Assembly: GCF_022095695.1 (NCBI RefSeq)
Contig: NZ_JAIFZM010000010.1
Coordinates: forward strand, 1 to 64,000
Direction of reading: 5' to 3'
Origin: Oceanobacillus jordanicus
GTDB taxonomy: Bacteria; Bacillota; Bacilli; Bacillales; Amphibacillaceae
Length of the DNA: 64,000 bases
Shown here: positions 62,502 to 64,000 of the stretch, in pieces
Layout: every line of letters begins with the position of its first letter
Position numbering within the stretch: the stretch's first letter is position 1
The notes under the pieces: generated by a model
The model's input: the letters and a program-made list of their open reading frames with translations, nothing else
Database searches by the model: none
Told to the model about the DNA's origin: nothing
Made by a program: the position numbers and the translations under genes

Positions 62502-62690
62502 TTAGTCCTTCTTGCGTTTTAATATGATTTCAAAGAAGGAAGCTATGCCATAACCTTTTGTACCTGGAGCGAAAATTTGGACTAACTCCCATCCTTCCTT
62601 TTCGTGCTCGTGGATAATTGTATGATAGTCTTCTTTGGGTTCTAGTTTAAAGCTAGATAGATCAACTTTGATAAATTTGTGTTCGTACAT
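62502..62690 (-). CDS. DUF4177 family small protein
   Basis: A 62-residue protein of the DUF4177 type. YEHKFIKVDLS, HEKEGWELVQIFAPG and FFEIILKRKK are the family features. It is a small alpha/beta fold of unknown function. The ATG at 62690 has GGAGG eight bases upstream; an upstream extension of five residues is not supported. It lies near the SCO/multicopper oxidase genes but 110 bases away. Confidence 0.8.
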   Translation of the reverse strand: MYEHKFIKVDLSSFKLEPKEDYHTIIHEHEKEGWELVQIFAPGTKGYGIASFFEIILKRKKD

Positions 62691-62815
62691 AATAGCGGCC
62701 TCCAAAAGTTTGTTATAAATACTAATTAAACATAGTAGGCGATTTCCCTTCTTAATTGTTAAGAGAAATAATTAGAGTTCTTATAACACTTCTAGCCATT
62801 CCATTGAAATACCAC

Positions 62816-63409
62816 TTAATTATCCGTCAATAAGACAATATCCTTTATTATGTCATCTTTCTTCACAGGTTTATCAAAGATCGCCATATCATAAAGCGCT
62901 CGTATCTTGTTTTTTTCATCAAGTAAATACATGGTGGTGGAATGATATAGTACCGTATCATCCTCTATCTCATATTGCATTTGAAACTCATTCGCAATTT
63001 GCTTTGTTTTTTCTGGAGTTCCTCTCAACCACTTCCACCCCTTCGTATCTGCCTGAAACCCTGTCGCATAGTCGGTGATTACTTCCGGAAGGTCATTATC
63101 TGGATCTAGCGTAATACTGACAAGCTCCACTTCACTGCCAAATAACTCTTCTTCTTTTAACATTGTTTGTAATTCTCGAAAATCCACCATCGTTAATGGG
63201 CAAATGTCTGGGCAATCCGTAAAGAAAAAAGCTACTAATTTCACTTTCCCATTCGTTGATTCAAAAATATCCCCATGCACGTCATCTAATTCAAAAGCGT
63301 TTACTTGATCAAGGATAGGCAATCCATCATTATTTGGCCATAACCAGTAAACGAGGAAAAAACCAGCTATAACGAAACAAAGGAGGAGAAGTTTACCTTT
63401 TTTCTTCAT
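62816..63409 (-). CDS. SCO1/SenC family copper-binding protein
   Basis: A 197-residue thioredoxin-fold protein with an N-terminal membrane anchor (KLLLLCFVIAGFFLVYWLW). The copper-binding CxxxC is C66 and C70 in FTDCPDICPLT, and the third ligand is the histidine of DTVLYHSTTMY. SCO proteins load Cu into cytochrome oxidase or reduce thiols of other copper enzymes. The multicopper oxidase gene lies upstream on the same strand, 80 bases away, so this SCO may serve that oxidase instead. A hairpin lies in the gap. Confidence 0.9.
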   Translation of the reverse strand: MKKKGKLLLLCFVIAGFFLVYWLWPNNDGLPILDQVNAFELDDVHGDIFESTNGKVKLVAFFFTDCPDICPLTMVDFRELQTMLKEEELFGSEVELVSITLDPDNDLPEVITDYATGFQADTKGWKWLRGTPEKTKQIANEFQMQYEIEDDTVLYHSTTMYLLDEKNKIRALYDMAIFDKPVKKDDIIKDIVLLTDN

Positions 63410-63431
63410 ATTTCATCACCTTCCAAACACC

Positions 63432-63463
63432 CCTTACTGGCGAGGTCATACAGCCAGTAAGGG
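63432..63463 (-). promoter_or_regulatory. Hairpin between the multicopper oxidase and SCO genes
   Basis: CCCTTACTGGC pairs with GCCAGTAAGGG around a 10-base loop. On the minus strand it has no T-run, so it looks like a processing or attenuation site within an operon rather than a terminator. Confidence 0.5.
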
Positions 63464-63489
63464 CGAGACTAATGGCTACGTGACAATGA

Positions 63490-64000
63490 TCATATTTCAT
63501 TTTTGCTCTTATTTCTCAACTCGAGGAGATGGTCTTTTAAAGAACTGTGAACGCGAATAATTCCCCACATTCCTTGTTCGATATCCCAGCGAATGTTACC
63601 AGAGCGATACATGTAATCTCCTGGATAGTTATATAAACTACCAGCACCATAATGCAGAGGTAAGTCCACTGCATGCCCTGTAACAATCTCCCCTTCGATG
63701 GATCTTACCTCGGAAGAAATATCTTTATCATCATTATTCCAATAGTGTCCATGAATATGGAATGTATGGGAACGTCGGCGTTCGGATGGGTTTACTAATC
63801 GTATTGTTATTGGATCACCTGGATACGCTTCAAACAACGGGGTAGAAGGATCGCCAAACACCTTTGAACTGAATAAATCCTTAAGCTCCGCATGCTTTTG
63901 TAATCGGTTGATTAATCGTTCTGTACGATAATTGAATCCTCTTGAACCATTATCATACGTGTCTATCAATTCCTCAATTTCTTCTGCATCTACTCCACCT
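63490..64000 (-). CDS. Multicopper oxidase, C-terminal part (gene runs off the window)
   Basis: The frame is open to the window edge, so only the last 170 residues or so are visible. HTFHIHGHYW is the HxH copper motif of a cupredoxin domain, and GDYMYRSGNIRWDIEQGMWG ends the domain. The HCHxxxHxxxM motif that carries type 1 and trinuclear ligands in ordinary laccases is not found after it. The arrangement recalls large, multi-domain oxidases such as MnxG, in which ligands are distributed differently. A SCO gene follows. Confidence 0.8.
   Translation of the reverse strand, partial: GGVDAEEIEELIDTYDNGSRGFNYRTERLINRLQKHAELKDLFSSKVFGDPSTPLFEAYPGDPITIRLVNPSERRRSHTFHIHGHYWNNDDKDISSEVRSIEGEIVTGHAVDLPLHYGAGSLYNYPGDYMYRSGNIRWDIEQGMWGIIRVHSSLKDHLLELRNKSKNEI

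Overview
The window looks like chromosomal DNA of a low-GC, endospore-forming Bacillota, most likely a halotolerant Bacillaceae of the Oceanobacillus/Virgibacillus type. The evidence is a small acid-soluble spore protein gene (sspP), a complete BceRS-BceAB antimicrobial-peptide module, class III fructose-1,6-bisphosphatase, a family II (Mn-dependent) pyrophosphatase, strong Bacillus-type ribosome binding sites, frequent GTG/TTG starts and AT-rich spacers. I see no rRNA, tRNA, CRISPR array, intact insertion sequence or prophage. The genus is inferred, not shown.

Layout. 1-9.7 kb: WYL regulator and DJ-1/PfpI gene, a dispersed repeat, mscL, sspP, a disulfide-reductase-like flavoprotein, menC-type enolase-superfamily gene, ppaC, two unknown membrane proteins, and an overlapping DinB/FAD-oxidase pair. 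9.8-16.4 kb: a 16-unit, 21-bp tandem array, uspA-sulP, a CDF transporter with a YczE-like protein, and a 3-hydroxyacyl-CoA dehydrogenase. 16.4-24.6 kb: a second dispersed-repeat copy, DUF4317, an M3 oligopeptidase, and a cluster of acyl-activating enzyme, thioesterase and ketoacyl synthase followed by maf. 24.6-32 kb: another dispersed element, a second 21-bp array, two SDR genes, a hydrolase, degV, a decayed type I toxin-antitoxin cassette and a SEC-C protein. 32-37.8 kb: an Rrf2 regulator with its flavoprotein/methyltransferase genes and repeated operator-like dyads, a TetR-CPBP operon, and a VOC protein. 37.8-42.3 kb: BceRSAB. 42.4-48 kb: NERD protein, MazG-like and MutT-like nucleotide hydrolases, a large PLD-helicase-DUF3427 protein and an intact type I toxin-antitoxin cassette. 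48-64 kb: fbp, a coiled-coil protein, ahpCF, several small stress or unknown genes, a MerR/SRPBCC pair, a tag operon, an ABC-2 exporter, a frameshifted Nudix gene, the third dispersed-repeat copy, DUF3231, DUF4177, a SCO protein and the 3' part of a multicopper oxidase.

How the parts fit. Most of the window is housekeeping and stress physiology (peroxide reduction, envelope stress, redox flavoproteins, nucleotide sanitation) with short operons and their own regulators. The accessory-looking stretch is 42.4-48 kb, where DNA- and nucleotide-acting enzymes sit beside a type I toxin-antitoxin module. That toxin-antitoxin module is the best supported non-protein system here: a 35-residue hydrophobic toxin with its Shine-Dalgarno in a hairpin, and a convergent antisense RNA with a TTGACA-17-TATACT promoter. 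The 3' part of the same cassette survives at 30.3 kb. The noncoding landscape is also notable: three copies of one 260-410 bp dispersed repeat, a fourth element of similar design, and two unrelated 21-bp tandem arrays.
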